Shown: positions 39,790 through 47,108 of the stretch, in pieces
How positions within the stretch are numbered: the stretch's first letter is position 1
Layout of the letters: each line of letters starts with the position of its first letter
DNA from: CAZEFK01 sp964511405
Lineage (GTDB): Bacteria; Pseudomonadota; Alphaproteobacteria; Elsterales; Elsteraceae
Length of the DNA: 47,108 nucleotides
NCBI GenBank assembly: GCA_964511405.1
Contig: CAZEFK010000021.1
Coordinates: forward strand, 1 to 47,108
Direction of reading: 5' to 3'
Program-made: the position numbers and the translations under genes
The notes under the pieces: generated by a model
What the model was told of the DNA's origin: nothing
Database searches by the model: none
Seen by the model: the letters and a program-made list of their open reading frames with translations, nothing else

Positions 39790-42699
39790 GTGCTCTCGTC
39801 CTCGCCCGCCCGCCGGGCCGCCCTGGTCCTGGCACTTGCGACCGGCCTGCTGCTGGCGGCGGCCGTGCTGGTATGGCGGGCCTATGACGCGGCCATCGAG
39901 CAGGCCTTCACCACCGCCGCCAACCTGGCCAGCACCCTGGACCAGCAAGCCGCGCGAACGATCGAAGGCGCCGATGCGGCGCTGACGGACCTGGCGAGCG
40001 ACTGGGCCGACGGCACCCTCGCGCAGCTTGCGCCCGATGCGGCAGCGGCGCTGCTCCGGCGCTGGGACGACCACCTGAACGTCGTCGAGCCGCTGGTCAT
40101 TTTCGATCGCGATGGCCGCGTGCGCATCTCGAGCCGGCCGGTCGCCCGGGCGGTCGCGATGGCCGATGCCGACTTCTTCCAGGCCGCAACCCGTCCCGGC
40201 GCCGGATTGGTCATCGGCGTTCCGATCCGCAGCCCGATCGACGAGCACTGGCTGATTCCGGTGGCCCGGCCCCTTCGTGAACCGGCCGGCGGATTCGCCG
40301 GCGTGGTGATGGGCGGCATCCGGGTCGACCTGTTCGAGCGCTTCTATAGCGGACTGACCCTCGGCACCCACGGCCTGGTCGCCATGACGCGGCGCGACGG
40401 GCGCCTGCTGGCCCGGGTCCCCGGCGACGACAGCACCCTCGGCGCGCTGGTCGGAGTCGCTCGGGAACCCGATGGTCCGATTGTCAGCCCGCGCGGCCGG
40501 TTCGCCAGCCGCTCCCCGATCGACAATCGAGACCGGTTGGGCAGCTATGTGGTGGACGCGGATTATCCGTTCCGAGTGGCGGTGGGGGTCACGCGCCGGC
40601 ACGCGCTCGCCGGCTGGTACCGCGACGCGGTCGCGATCATGGGGGTGGCGGGCCTGCTGGCCGGACTGCTGGCGCTGACCGGCTTGGGCATGGCCCGCGA
40701 GTCGGCCCGCCGCGCCCGAGCCCTGGCGCGAGTCGAGGCGCAGCGCGCCGAGTTGGCCGCGACGGCCGATCGGCTGGAGCAAGCGCGGGCAACAGCCCAT
40801 GAGGCGCATGAAGCCGCGGAGGCGATCTTCGAGCATGCCGCAAGCGGGCTGGCGCTGGTCGAGCCGAACGGCCGCTTCGTCAGGGTCAACCGCTCGTTCG
40901 CCCAGCTATTCGGCATCGAGCCCGACGCCTTTCCTGGCCAGCCGATCGACCTGATCCTGCCGCCGGCCGAAGTGGAGCGGCGCCATCGCGAAGTCCAGAT
41001 GGTCATCGAGGGCCTGGCCTGGCATCAGTCCGGTGAATGGACCGTCCGCCATCGCGATGGCCACCTGTTCACGGTCTATGCCGAGCGCGCCTCGGTGCAG
41101 CAGGAGGACGGCCGCGTGCTGTTCCTGGGCTCGGTCACGGACCTGACCAGGATCAAGGCGGCCGAGGCGCGCGTCGACTTGGCCGAGCGCCGCCTGCGCG
41201 ACGCCGTCGACAGCATGCCCGACGGCCTGCTGCTGTGGGACGCGGATGACCGGCTGGTGCTGTGCAACAACGCCGTCGCCGCCATCCAGCCCGACGGGAT
41301 GCGCCACATGGCGCTGGGCCGCAGCTTCGAGGAGATCCTCCGCGTGCGGGTGGCGGCCGGCGTATTTCCGAATGCGGTCGGGCGCGAGGACGCCTACGTC
41401 GCCGAACGGCTGGCGAGCCATCGGAACCCGGCCGGAAAGCCGGTCGAGCTGACCTTCGCCGACGGCCGCTGGCTCAGGGTGCTGGAGCGCCGGACCAGCG
41501 CCGGCGGCTGGGTCGCCGTGGGCACCGACATCTCGGCGATCAAGCAGGCCGAGGCCGAGCTGCGGCGAGCCAAGGCGGACGCCGAGGCGGCCATGCATGC
41601 CCAGGCGCGGTTTCTGGCCATGATGAGCCACGAGATGCGCACCCCCATGGTCAGCATCATCGGCTTCACCGACCTGGTGCTGGCCGGCAGCCTCGAACCG
41701 GGGCCGCGCGCGCGCCTGCAGCACGTCCGGGACGCCAGCCACGGCCTGCTGGCGCTGCTCAACGACGTGCTCGACTTCTCGAAGGTCGAGGCCGGGCTGC
41801 TGGAGCTCCAGGCCGACCCCTTCGACCTGGCCGCGGTGGTCGAGTCCTGCCGCGCCATCGTCGCGCCGTCGGCCACCGACAAAGGCCTGGCGCTGAGCGT
41901 CATGATGCCGGAGGCGCTGCCGACCTGCCGCATCGGCGATGCCGGGCGGCTGCGCCAGGTGCTCCTCAATCTCCTGAGCAATGCGGTCAAGTTCACGGCC
42001 GCCGGGGCCATCACGATCGAGGTTGCGCCGATGCCGGACGGGCGGCTGCGCTTCACGATCAGCGACACCGGCGTCGGCATCTCGCCCGATCGGCTGCCCG
42101 ATCTGTTCAAGGAATTCAGCCAGGCCGACCGGCATCGGACGTCGCGCACCGGCGGTGCCGGCCTAGGGCTGGCGATCTGCCGGCGGCTGGTCACCTTGAT
42201 GGGCGGCGACATCGGAGTCGAGAGCCGGCTTGGCGGCGGCAGCCGGTTCTGGTTCGCGATCAGCCTGCCCGAAGCCCTGCAGCCGGGACCGGCCGCGCCG
42301 GCCGACGACGGGCGGGCCCGGATCCTGGTCGTCGACGACGTGGCGATGACCCGCGAGCTGGCCAGCGCCATCCTGGAGACGGCTGGCCACGGCGTGGTGG
42401 TCGCCGAGGACGGGCGGACGGCTCTGGAGGCGCTGGAGAGCGGCGTCGGGATCGATCTGGTGCTGATGGACGTGCACATGCCGGTCCTGGACGGCCTGGC
42501 CGCGACCGAGGCTATCCGCGCCAGCGGTGCCCGGTGGAGCGGCGTGCCGATCCTGGCCATGACCGCGGGCGCCCTGCCCGACGAACTGGAGCGGTGCCGC
42601 GCCGCCGGCATGGACGGCCATGTCGCCAAGCCGTTCGACCCGGCCGCCCTGCTGGATGCCGTGCGGCGCTACGCCCGGCGAATGGCCGCCTCGGCCTGA
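39790..42699 (+). CDS. Hybrid sensor histidine kinase with periplasmic sensor, two PAS domains and receiver
   Basis: A 969-residue membrane kinase: TM1 (about 10-30), a periplasmic dCache-like sensor (about 35-270) with IGVPIRSPIDEHWLIPVARPL, TM2 (about 275-300), and PAS1 (about 340-450, IFEHAASGLALVEPNGRFV). PAS2 follows (about 460-580, VDSMPDGLLLWDADDRLVL), then HisKA with MSHEMRTP (His614). The HATPase has NLLSNAVKF, SDTGVGIS and GGAGLGLAI. A C-terminal REC carries ILVVDDVAMTR and Asp894 in LMDVHMP. All catalytic elements are intact. GTG 39790 has GGAG ten nt upstream; a TTG at 39760 is the other option. Solitary, with no response-regulator gene alongside. Confidence 0.9.
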   Translation: MLSSSPARRAALVLALATGLLLAAAVLVWRAYDAAIEQAFTTAANLASTLDQQAARTIEGADAALTDLASDWADGTLAQLAPDAAAALLRRWDDHLNVVEPLVIFDRDGRVRISSRPVARAVAMADADFFQAATRPGAGLVIGVPIRSPIDEHWLIPVARPLREPAGGFAGVVMGGIRVDLFERFYSGLTLGTHGLVAMTRRDGRLLARVPGDDSTLGALVGVAREPDGPIVSPRGRFASRSPIDNRDRLGSYVVDADYPFRVAVGVTRRHALAGWYRDAVAIMGVAGLLAGLLALTGLGMARESARRARALARVEAQRAELAATADRLEQARATAHEAHEAAEAIFEHAASGLALVEPNGRFVRVNRSFAQLFGIEPDAFPGQPIDLILPPAEVERRHREVQMVIEGLAWHQSGEWTVRHRDGHLFTVYAERASVQQEDGRVLFLGSVTDLTRIKAAEARVDLAERRLRDAVDSMPDGLLLWDADDRLVLCNNAVAAIQPDGMRHMALGRSFEEILRVRVAAGVFPNAVGREDAYVAERLASHRNPAGKPVELTFADGRWLRVLERRTSAGGWVAVGTDISAIKQAEAELRRAKADAEAAMHAQARFLAMMSHEMRTPMVSIIGFTDLVLAGSLEPGPRARLQHVRDASHGLLALLNDVLDFSKVEAGLLELQADPFDLAAVVESCRAIVAPSATDKGLALSVMMPEALPTCRIGDAGRLRQVLLNLLSNAVKFTAAGAITIEVAPMPDGRLRFTISDTGVGISPDRLPDLFKEFSQADRHRTSRTGGAGLGLAICRRLVTLMGGDIGVESRLGGGSRFWFAISLPEALQPGPAAPADDGRARILVVDDVAMTRELASAILETAGHGVVVAEDGRTALEALESGVGIDLVLMDVHMPVLDGLAATEAIRASGARWSGVPILAMTAGALPDELERCRAAGMDGHVAKPFDPAALLDAVRRYARRMAASA

Positions 42700-42772
42700 T
42701 GCCGGGGCCCCGGACCCCGGCCGGGTCCGGCGCCGTTGTCGCCCCGAGCGCAACGCGCAGAGGAGTGGCCCG

Positions 42773-42832
42773 ATGGCATCCGAGCGGCTGGACGGACTGA
42801 ACGTGGCCATGATGGCGCGGTGGCCGGCATGA
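42773..42832 (+). CDS. 19-residue leader peptide ORF
   Basis: A short ORF (MASERLDGLNVAMMARWPA) with the best ribosome-binding site in the neighbourhood, AGAGGAG at 42759-42765, spaced seven nt from ATG 42773. Its stop overlaps the start of the next gene as ATGA, so it may couple translation to the Cys-rich protein gene. It could instead be an N-terminal remnant. Coding status unproven. Confidence 0.45.
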   Translation: MASERLDGLNVAMMARWPA

Positions 42833-43149
42833 GCGTCGCCCCCGCCGATGCCGACTGCACCCCCGGCAGCCCGCTGGCCGTGATGGCCGGCTGTAGCTGC
42901 AACCCCGACGCCAACTATCAGGGCCGCGGCGTCGTGCTGCCCGACGGCCGGACCCAGTTCGCGGTCGATCCGGCGTGCCCGCTGCATGGGCTCCAGCGGG
43001 CCGCGGCCGCGGCACCGGGCGATGTCCGATGCGTGGTGGCCGGCCGCGACAACGTCACCGCCGCCGGCGACCGCATCGGCACCGCGCCTGATCTCGACCT
43101 CGGCCCGTCGGGCGGCAGCCCGGACCGCGCCCGCACCGACCCGGCGTGA
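42829..43149 (+). CDS. Small Cys-containing hypothetical protein, 106 residues
   Basis: I do not recognise this protein. The middle holds LAVMAGCSCNPDANYQGRG, then VVLPDGRTQFAVDPACPLHG: a CxC plus CPLH set that may bind a metal such as zinc. The C-terminal 40 residues are Gly/Asp/Pro-rich and probably disordered. ATG 42829 overlaps the leader-peptide stop. Third-position G/C bias supports coding. Followed after 29 nt by another small ORF. Confidence 0.55.
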   Translation: MSVAPADADCTPGSPLAVMAGCSCNPDANYQGRGVVLPDGRTQFAVDPACPLHGLQRAAAAAPGDVRCVVAGRDNVTAAGDRIGTAPDLDLGPSGGSPDRARTDPA

Positions 43150-43178
43150 CCCGATCTTGCCCGATCTTGGAGGATTCG

Positions 43179-43397
43179 ATGGCGAACCGTCCCCAGCCGA
43201 CCGGCGACAATCCCGTGGACCCCAAGCTCGCCGGCGACGCGTCGCGGCGGGTCGAGAGCGACGAGACCAACGGCAACATCAGCCAACAAGACGAGCAGGC
43301 GCGCGGGCTGGTGCAGGGCGTCCGTCCGGCCCGGCGCCAGGGCGGCGAACCGACCGCGCAACCGCCGCAGCCCGGCCCAAGGCGATCCCGGCCGTAA
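43179..43397 (+). CDS. Small disordered hypothetical protein, 72 residues
   Basis: Polar, low-complexity peptide with ANRPQPTGDNPVDPKLAGDA at the start, DETNGNISQQDEQARGLVQG in the middle, and a Pro/Arg-rich end. No hydrophobic core or known domain. GGAGGATTCG precedes ATG 43179 with good spacing. A near-duplicate pair of CCCGATCTTG sits just upstream (43150-43170). It probably shares a transcript with the Cys-containing gene. Confidence 0.5.
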   Translation: MANRPQPTGDNPVDPKLAGDASRRVESDETNGNISQQDEQARGLVQGVRPARRQGGEPTAQPPQPGPRRSRP

Positions 43398-43543
43398 CAG
43401 GCGGCCCCAGCTCCCGAATGCGGGCTCAGTCGGCAGATGGCACCAAGATCAGCGGCTTGACATTCGGGCGGGTCGCGACCGAATCGGCCGCCAAGGTCTC
43501 CAGGTCGACCACAATCACGGCCCGGATGCCGCAGGCATTCGGT

Positions 43544-43903
43544 TTACCGCCGCAAAGGCCGAATACGAGCTCTTCCAGGTTCGATTACCAATAGATTCCC
43601 CGATAACTTGTCCACATTCGCAGAAACGACTGCAGCCACCCGGTCAGCCTCCGCTACATTCGACAAGCGATCCAGTTCCAGCAGAACGACGCCTTGGACA
43701 TCCAGCCGCTGGCGAACGACCATTTCGCCGAAATCGCGGTCCTCCGTGATCAGGATGCGCCCGTCACGCCTCGCCGTCGCGAGCCCGTCACTGTCCGACG
43801 CGCCTGGATTCGTCGAGCCAATGGCCGTCACGTCGAAGCCAGCAGCCCGCAACCGTTCAACGACATGATGTGAAACGTTCTCGTCGGCCAGAAAACGCAT
43901 CAT
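43544..43903 (-). CDS. DUF5615 PIN-like protein (toxin of DUF433/DUF5615 pair)
   Basis: A 119-residue PIN-like protein: RFLADENVSHHVVERLRAAGFDV with the first acidic residues Asp7/Glu8, AIGSTNPGASDSD, ILITEDRDFGEMV with the second acidic cluster, and VVLLELDRLS. This family (COG4634) is the predicted ribonuclease toxin partner of DUF433 antitoxins. Two ATG codons lie in tandem at 43903 and 43900; the first overlaps the antitoxin stop (ATGA). Active-site acids are intact, so the system is probably functional. Confidence 0.82.
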   Translation of the reverse strand: MMRFLADENVSHHVVERLRAAGFDVTAIGSTNPGASDSDGLATARRDGRILITEDRDFGEMVVRQRLDVQGVVLLELDRLSNVAEADRVAAVVSANVDKLSGNLLVIEPGRARIRPLRR

Positions 43904-44124
43904 TCAGCGGTGAGAACCGTTTCATGCTGCAGGTAATCGGCCGCAAAGGACAGCACGGCCCTCACATCGTCGTCTGTAAGTTGGGGATAGGCTTCGAGTA
44001 TATCCGCAATCGACCGGCCAGCACCCAACTTGCGCAGGAGCAATTCTACGGTGATGCGGGTCCCCTTGACGCAGGGCTTGCCCATCATGATGCCCGGATC
44101 GGCGGTGATGCGCGCGTTTGACAT
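43900..44124 (-). CDS. DUF433 antitoxin
   Basis: A 74-residue protein with the DUF433 pattern: RITADPGIMMGKPCVKGTRITVELLLRKLGAG, then ILEAYPQLTDDDVRAVLSFAADYL. The helix-turn-helix-like middle suggests DNA binding and autorepression. It is translated ahead of the toxin, the usual order. ATG 44124 is used; a TTG two codons earlier is possible. A palindrome suited to be its operator lies 48 nt upstream. Confidence 0.85.
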   Translation of the reverse strand: MSNARITADPGIMMGKPCVKGTRITVELLLRKLGAGRSIADILEAYPQLTDDDVRAVLSFAADYLQHETVLTAE

Positions 44125-44171
44125 ACGCAATGTGGCCTTTCGACGAGGCCGAGGCTCCAGAACCTCGAATG

Positions 44172-44184
44172 TACCAACTTGGTA
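44172..44184. promoter_or_regulatory. Palindrome, candidate toxin-antitoxin operator
   Basis: TACCAA-C-TTGGTA, perfect 6-bp arms around one base, about 48 nt upstream of the DUF433 start in AT-richer sequence. Position and symmetry fit an autoregulatory operator; no -10/-35 pair was assigned. Confidence 0.45.
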
Positions 44185-44214
44185 TCAGTCTACTTAGGCG
44201 GCCGGATGGCTTCA

Positions 44215-44345
44215 ATGAGGCGGAGGCCCGACGTCAAGCCGACCGGCGAAGGAGTGTCGGGCCGCAGCGCCGCGGCGATGCGCTGATCCTGCTGCTGGCC
44301 GGCAACGACAAGCGCACCCAGGACGCCGACATTAGGGAAGCCCTG
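44215..44345 (+). pseudogene. Decayed RelE/Gp49-like (TIGR02683-type) toxin fragment
   Basis: Two blocks typical of the addiction-module killer family occur in different frames. DVKPTGEGVS is read from 44230 to 44259, and RRGDALILLLAGNDKRTQDA followed by DIREAL from 44268 to 44345. In intact relatives these are joined by some fifteen residues around a GPGYR motif, missing here, so an internal deletion has shifted the frame. The N-terminal half is not recognisable. No partner Xre-type antitoxin follows. This is the relic of a second toxin-antitoxin system next to a live one. Confidence 0.7.
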
Positions 44346-44382
44346 CCTTGTAACGCTAATGCAGCGCCCGAAAAGGCTCGAA

Positions 44383-44400
44383 CGAGCCCCGAAGGGCTCG
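44383..44400 (-). terminator. UUCG-loop terminator of tRNA-Ser
   Basis: On the minus strand CGAGCCC-TTCG-GGGCTCG, a 7-bp stem with an extra-stable UUCG loop. A T-rich tail ending in TTTT follows, 33 nt after the tRNA 3' end. An alternative overlapping stem (44375-44388) also exists. Confidence 0.75.
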
Positions 44401-44432
44401 CCGAAGCTCGTAAGTGCTTGAACATAAAGGAT

Positions 44433-44525
44433 TGGCGGAAGGGATGGGATTCGAACCCACGATAGGAGTTATCCCCCTATAACGGTTTAGCAAACCGCCG
44501 CCTTCAGCCACTCGGCCACCCTTCC
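44433..44525 (-). tRNA. tRNA-Ser (anticodon GCT)
   Basis: The minus strand folds into a type II tRNA. The acceptor GGAAGGG pairs with CCCTTCC, the D-arm is GCCGAGTGGCTGAAGGC, and the anticodon loop TTGCTAA carries GCT at 44491-44489. A long variable arm has ATAGG/CCTAT, the T-loop is GGTTCGAATCC, the discriminator is G and CCA is genome-encoded. The long variable arm and anticodon assign serine AGC/AGU decoding. Confidence 0.97.
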
Positions 44526-44605
44526 GCCGAACGCTCTGGCTTGGTTACCACGGCGTATGCCCGCGCAGTCATAGCGGCCGGACTCCGCCCCGTCAACCGA
44601 GGCCG

Positions 44606-45286
44606 TCATCCGACCGGCAGGGCCTCCAGCTCGTCGGCCAGGAGCGCCAGCACCGCGTCCAGCGACGCGGCCACGGTCCAGGCGGGCTCGGGGCACGGCA
44701 CCAGGTCCGGGATCATGATGGCCCGGCAGCCGGCCGCGTGGGCTGCACGCATGCCGGCCGGGCTGTCCTCCAGCACCAGGCAGCGGCCGGGCTCGACGCC
44801 CAGCCGTTGGGCGGCGGCCAGGAAGATGTCGGGCGCGGGCTTGCCGCGCGCGACCTCGTCGCCGCCCACCAGCACCGGGAAGCGCGCCGCCAGCCCGGCC
44901 GCCTCCAGCTTGGCCAGCGCCAGGGCGCGGCGTGTCGAGGTCGCCACGGCATAAGGCAGGCCGCGCGCCCGTAGCGCGTCGGTCAGCCGTTCGACCCCGG
45001 GCTTCACCGGGATCGCGCGCTCGGCCAGGCAGCGCTCCCAGCCGGCCCCGGTGGCGGCCCGCAGCCGCGCCACGTCCAGGGCCGGCAGCTGCTCCGCCAG
45101 GATCCGGTCGCAGTCGGGCGCCGGGCGGCCGACGAACTGCTCGAAGCCGATCGCCAGGATGTCGTGGCCCTGTTCGGCCGCCGCGGCGATCCACAGGCGG
45201 CGCGAGATCGCCTCGGTGTCGAGCAGTAGCCCGTCCATGTCGAACAGGACGGCGCTCAGGCCCTCCGTCGTTGGGCCCCCCCTCAT
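44606..45286 (-). CDS. HAD-superfamily hydrolase (beta-phosphoglucomutase/GPH-like)
   Basis: A 226-residue phosphatase-type protein. Motif I is LFDMDGLLLDTE (nucleophile Asp16, acid Asp18), motif II is AVATSTRRAL, the motif III Lys lies in GKPAPDIFL and motif IV is LVLEDSPAG. A helical cap lies between motifs I and II (about 25-95). The arrangement is that of sugar-phosphate phosphatases or mutases; the substrate is unknown. The ATG overlaps the gatB stop (ATGA), so it is translated from the gat transcript. A run of C at 45275-45282 lies just inside the start. Confidence 0.87.
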   Translation of the reverse strand: MRGGPTTEGLSAVLFDMDGLLLDTEAISRRLWIAAAAEQGHDILAIGFEQFVGRPAPDCDRILAEQLPALDVARLRAATGAGWERCLAERAIPVKPGVERLTDALRARGLPYAVATSTRRALALAKLEAAGLAARFPVLVGGDEVARGKPAPDIFLAAAQRLGVEPGRCLVLEDSPAGMRAAHAAGCRAIMIPDLVPCPEPAWTVAASLDAVLALLADELEALPVG

Positions 45287-46739
45287 GGCGCGAGCCGCGC
45301 CTTCAGGCGCTCGTTCAGCAGCGCCGGATTGGCCTTGCCCTGGGTCGCCTTCATGACCTGGCCGACGAAGAACCCGAACAGCTTGTCCTTGCCGGCCCGG
45401 TACTCGGCGATCTTATCGGCGTTGCCGGCCAGCACCTGATCGATGGCGGCCTCGATGGCGCCCGAATCGGTGACCTGGCGCAGGCCGCGGGCGTCGACGA
45501 TGGCACGGGCGCCGTCGCCGGTCTCCAGCATGGCCTGGAACACGTCCTTGGNNNNNNNNNNCCAGAGATGGTTTGGTCGGCGATCAGGTCCAGAAGCTCG
45601 CCCAGCGCCTCGGCCGGCACCGGTGAGGCCTCGATCCCGACCCCGGTCTTGTTGAGCGCGGCAAACAGGTCACCCATCACCCAGTTGGCCGCCAGCTTGG
45701 GATCGCGGCCCTGGGCCACGGCCTCGAAATAGGCCGCGGTCTCGCGCTCGGCCACCAGCACGCCGGCATCCAGCGGCGACAGCCCGAACTCGGCGACATA
45801 ACGCTGGCGCCGCTGGTCGGGCAGCTCGGGCAGGCCGGCGCGCAGCCGCTCGATCTCGGCCGGCGCGATCTCCAGCGGCAACAGGTCGGGATCCGGGAAG
45901 TAGCGATAGTCGTGCGCATCCTCCTTGGTGCGCATCGAGCGCGTGATGCCGCGCCCGCTGTCATAGAGCCGGGTTTCCTGCTCGACCGAGCCGCCCTCCT
46001 CCAGCACGTCGATCTGGCGCCGGGCCTCGTAGTCGATCGCCGCCGCCACGAAGCGGATCGAATTGACGTTCTTGATCTCGCAGCGCGTGCCCAGCGGCCC
46101 GCCCGGCCGCCGCACCGAGACGTTGGCGTCGCAGCGCAGCGAGCCTTCCTCCATGTTGCCGTCGCAGGTGCCGAGATAGCGCAGGATCGAGCGCAGCTTC
46201 TTCAGATAGGCGGCCGCCTCCTCGGCCGACGACAGCTCGGGCTCCGACACGATCTCCATCAGCGCCACGCCGGCCCGGTTGAGGTCGACATAGGTCTTGG
46301 TCGGATGCTGGTCGTGCAGGCTCTTGCCCGCGTCCTGCTCCAGGTGCAGGCGGGTGAGGTTCACCCGCTTGGTGCCGCCGTCGGGCCGGTCGACCAGCAC
46401 GTGGCCGCCCGACACGATCGGCCGGGTGTATTGCGAGATCTGATAGCCGGCCGGCAGGTCGGCGTAGAAGTAGTTCTTGCGGTCGAACACCGACACCGGA
46501 TTGACCGTGGCGTTCAGGCCGAGGCCAGTGCGCACCGCCTGCTCGACGGCGACGCGGTTGATCACCGGCAGCATGCCCGGCATGGCCGCATCGACCAGGC
46601 TGACCTGGCTGTTGGGCGCGGCGCCGAAGGCCGTGGCCGCGCCCGAGAACAGCTTCGACTGGGTGACCACCTGGGCGTGGACCTCCAGCCCGATCACCAT
46701 CTCCCACGGGCCCGTGCGGCCCTCGATCACCACGCTCAT
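45283..46739 (-). CDS. gatB: Aspartyl/glutamyl-tRNA amidotransferase subunit B (interrupted by an assembly gap)
   Basis: Converts mischarged Glu-tRNA(Gln) and/or Asp-tRNA(Asn) with GatA and GatC. The N-terminal kinase-like part has VIGLEVHAQVVTQSKLFSG, PGMLPVINRVAVEQAV, GYQISQYTRPI, LEQDAGKS and EIVSEPELSS. The middle has GSLRCDANVSVR and the C-terminal YqeY-like tail has VMKATQGKANPALLNERLK. The ten N at 45552-45561 break the frame as deposited. Family sequence across the gap (ISG..AKDVF) predicts eight missing bases, giving 485 codons in one frame, so the gene itself is probably intact. ATGA overlap with gatA. Confidence 0.95.
45552..45561. other. Assembly gap of ten N inside gatB
   Basis: Ten placeholder bases. 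The frames on either side agree only if the true gap is eight bases (or differs from ten by a non-multiple of three), so the apparent frameshift is an artefact. Confidence 0.93.
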
Positions 46740-47108
46740 GCCGCCACTCCATCCCGTGCGGCGACGAAGGCCGGCAGCGCATCGAACGCCGCCGCCGTCT
46801 CCATCACGCCCGCCGCGCGCAGCACCGTCTCCTCGTCGAAGGCCCGGCCGATCAGTTGCAGGCCGAGCGGCAGGCCGTCGCCCGACAGCCCGGCCGGCAC
46901 CGAAATGGCCGGCAGGCCGGCCAGGCTGGAGGGCACGGTGAACACGTCATTGAGATACATGGCGATGGGATCGTCCATTTTCTCGCCGATCGCGAAGGCC
47001 GGGGTCGGTGCGGTCGGGGTCAGCAGCAGGTCGCAGCGCTCGAACGCCTGGGTGAAGTCCCGGGCGATCAGCGCCCGCACCTTCTGCGCCTTCAGGTAAT
47101 AGGCGTCG
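46736..47108 (-). CDS. gatA: Aspartyl/glutamyl-tRNA amidotransferase subunit A, C-terminal part (runs off right edge)
   Basis: The last 123 codons of the amidase subunit that releases ammonia from glutamine. The reading frame entering from the edge gives AYYLKAQKVRALIARDFTQAF, then CDLLLTPTAPTPAF, YLNDVFTVPSSLAGLPAISVP and LPLGLQLIGRAFDEETVLRAA, all typical of the GatA C-terminus. The Ser-Ser-Lys catalytic triad lies outside the window. It lies directly upstream of gatB with an ATGA overlap. Confidence 0.95.
   Translation of the reverse strand, partial: DAYYLKAQKVRALIARDFTQAFERCDLLLTPTAPTPAFAIGEKMDDPIAMYLNDVFTVPSSLAGLPAISVPAGLSGDGLPLGLQLIGRAFDEETVLRAAGVMETAAAFDALPAFVAARDGVAA

Larger units (their letters stand above)
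44125..44432. other. Intergenic stretch between antitoxin gene and tRNA-Ser
   Basis: 308 nt without an intact gene. From left to right it holds a 13-bp palindrome (44172-44184), the decayed toxin remnant (44215-44345) and the tRNA terminator hairpin (44383-44400). The codon pattern of the open plus-strand frame (44118-44465) is poor outside the remnant and it reads into the tRNA, so it is not a gene. Confidence 0.7.

Noticed and set aside
43424..43560. Minus-strand stretch reading like a short hydrophobic beta strand plus tail after the DUF5615 gene
   Set aside because: Open for about 45 codons but without a start codon in frame; could be a remnant, not enough to call.
1..47108. CRISPR array, insertion sequence or prophage
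   Set aside because: No regularly spaced repeats, transposase motifs or phage structural genes were seen anywhere in the window.

Overview
The window is very G+C-rich DNA, with G or C at almost every third codon position and few non-coding bases. Gene order and protein sequence point to an alphaproteobacterium, probably of the Rhodospirillales type. The evidence is the block dapA-smpB / NYN-udgB / folK-rpoZ-rel-acpS-lepB-rnc-era-recO-parC, a single bifunctional Rel, a bactofilin-M23 peptidase pair, a GatAB amidotransferase and an HpnL-type flippase domain. Two runs of exactly ten N inside parC and gatB show that this is a draft assembly.

Region 1-16.2 kb (core housekeeping, mostly minus strand). 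From the left edge come the 5' end of gyrA, cysK, a divergent unknown gene, hsp20 and bioY. The conserved run follows: parC, recO, a secreted Tyr/Gly/Pro-repeat protein, era, rnc, lepB, acpS, rel, rpoZ and folK. Many junctions are ATGA or TGATG overlaps, so much of this run is probably co-translated. NYN and udgB are on the plus strand and converge on smpB-dapA.

Region 16.4-21.7 kb (cell wall). A lytic transglycosylase (slt) is followed by a PLP threonine/serine dehydratase on the plus strand. An M23 peptidase and a bactofilin overlap on the minus strand.

Region 21.9-28.8 kb (transport island). Three small plus-strand genes (membrane protein, NTF2-like protein, degenerate PuuE-type deacetylase) converge on livM-livH-livF-livG. 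A DUF3830 cyclophilin-like gene, translationally coupled to the periplasmic binding protein, diverges from livG. Together they form a complete branched-chain/amide-type ABC importer plus accessory proteins. This is the most coherent candidate for an undescribed functional module.

Region 28.8-36.1 kb (mixed accessory). This holds a lipoprotein behind a long leader hairpin, an MFS-fghA-VOC operon (formaldehyde/aldehyde detoxification), an Hpt-REC-like protein lacking both phospho-sites, a CLC-type transporter with CBS domains and an HpnL-like flippase.

Region 36.3-42.7 kb (signalling). This holds a small ORF, a regulator with a degenerate RsbT-like ATPase, a HisKA-like domain with Arg in place of His and two intact receivers, a beta-helix protein, and a complete hybrid histidine kinase.

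Region 42.7-47.1 kb. Three small ORFs come first, one of them a 19-residue leader peptide coupled to its neighbour. Then come a DUF433/DUF5615 toxin-antitoxin pair, the decayed remains of a RelE/Gp49-type toxin, tRNA-Ser(GCT) with a UUCG-loop terminator, a HAD phosphatase, and gatB-gatA running off the right edge.
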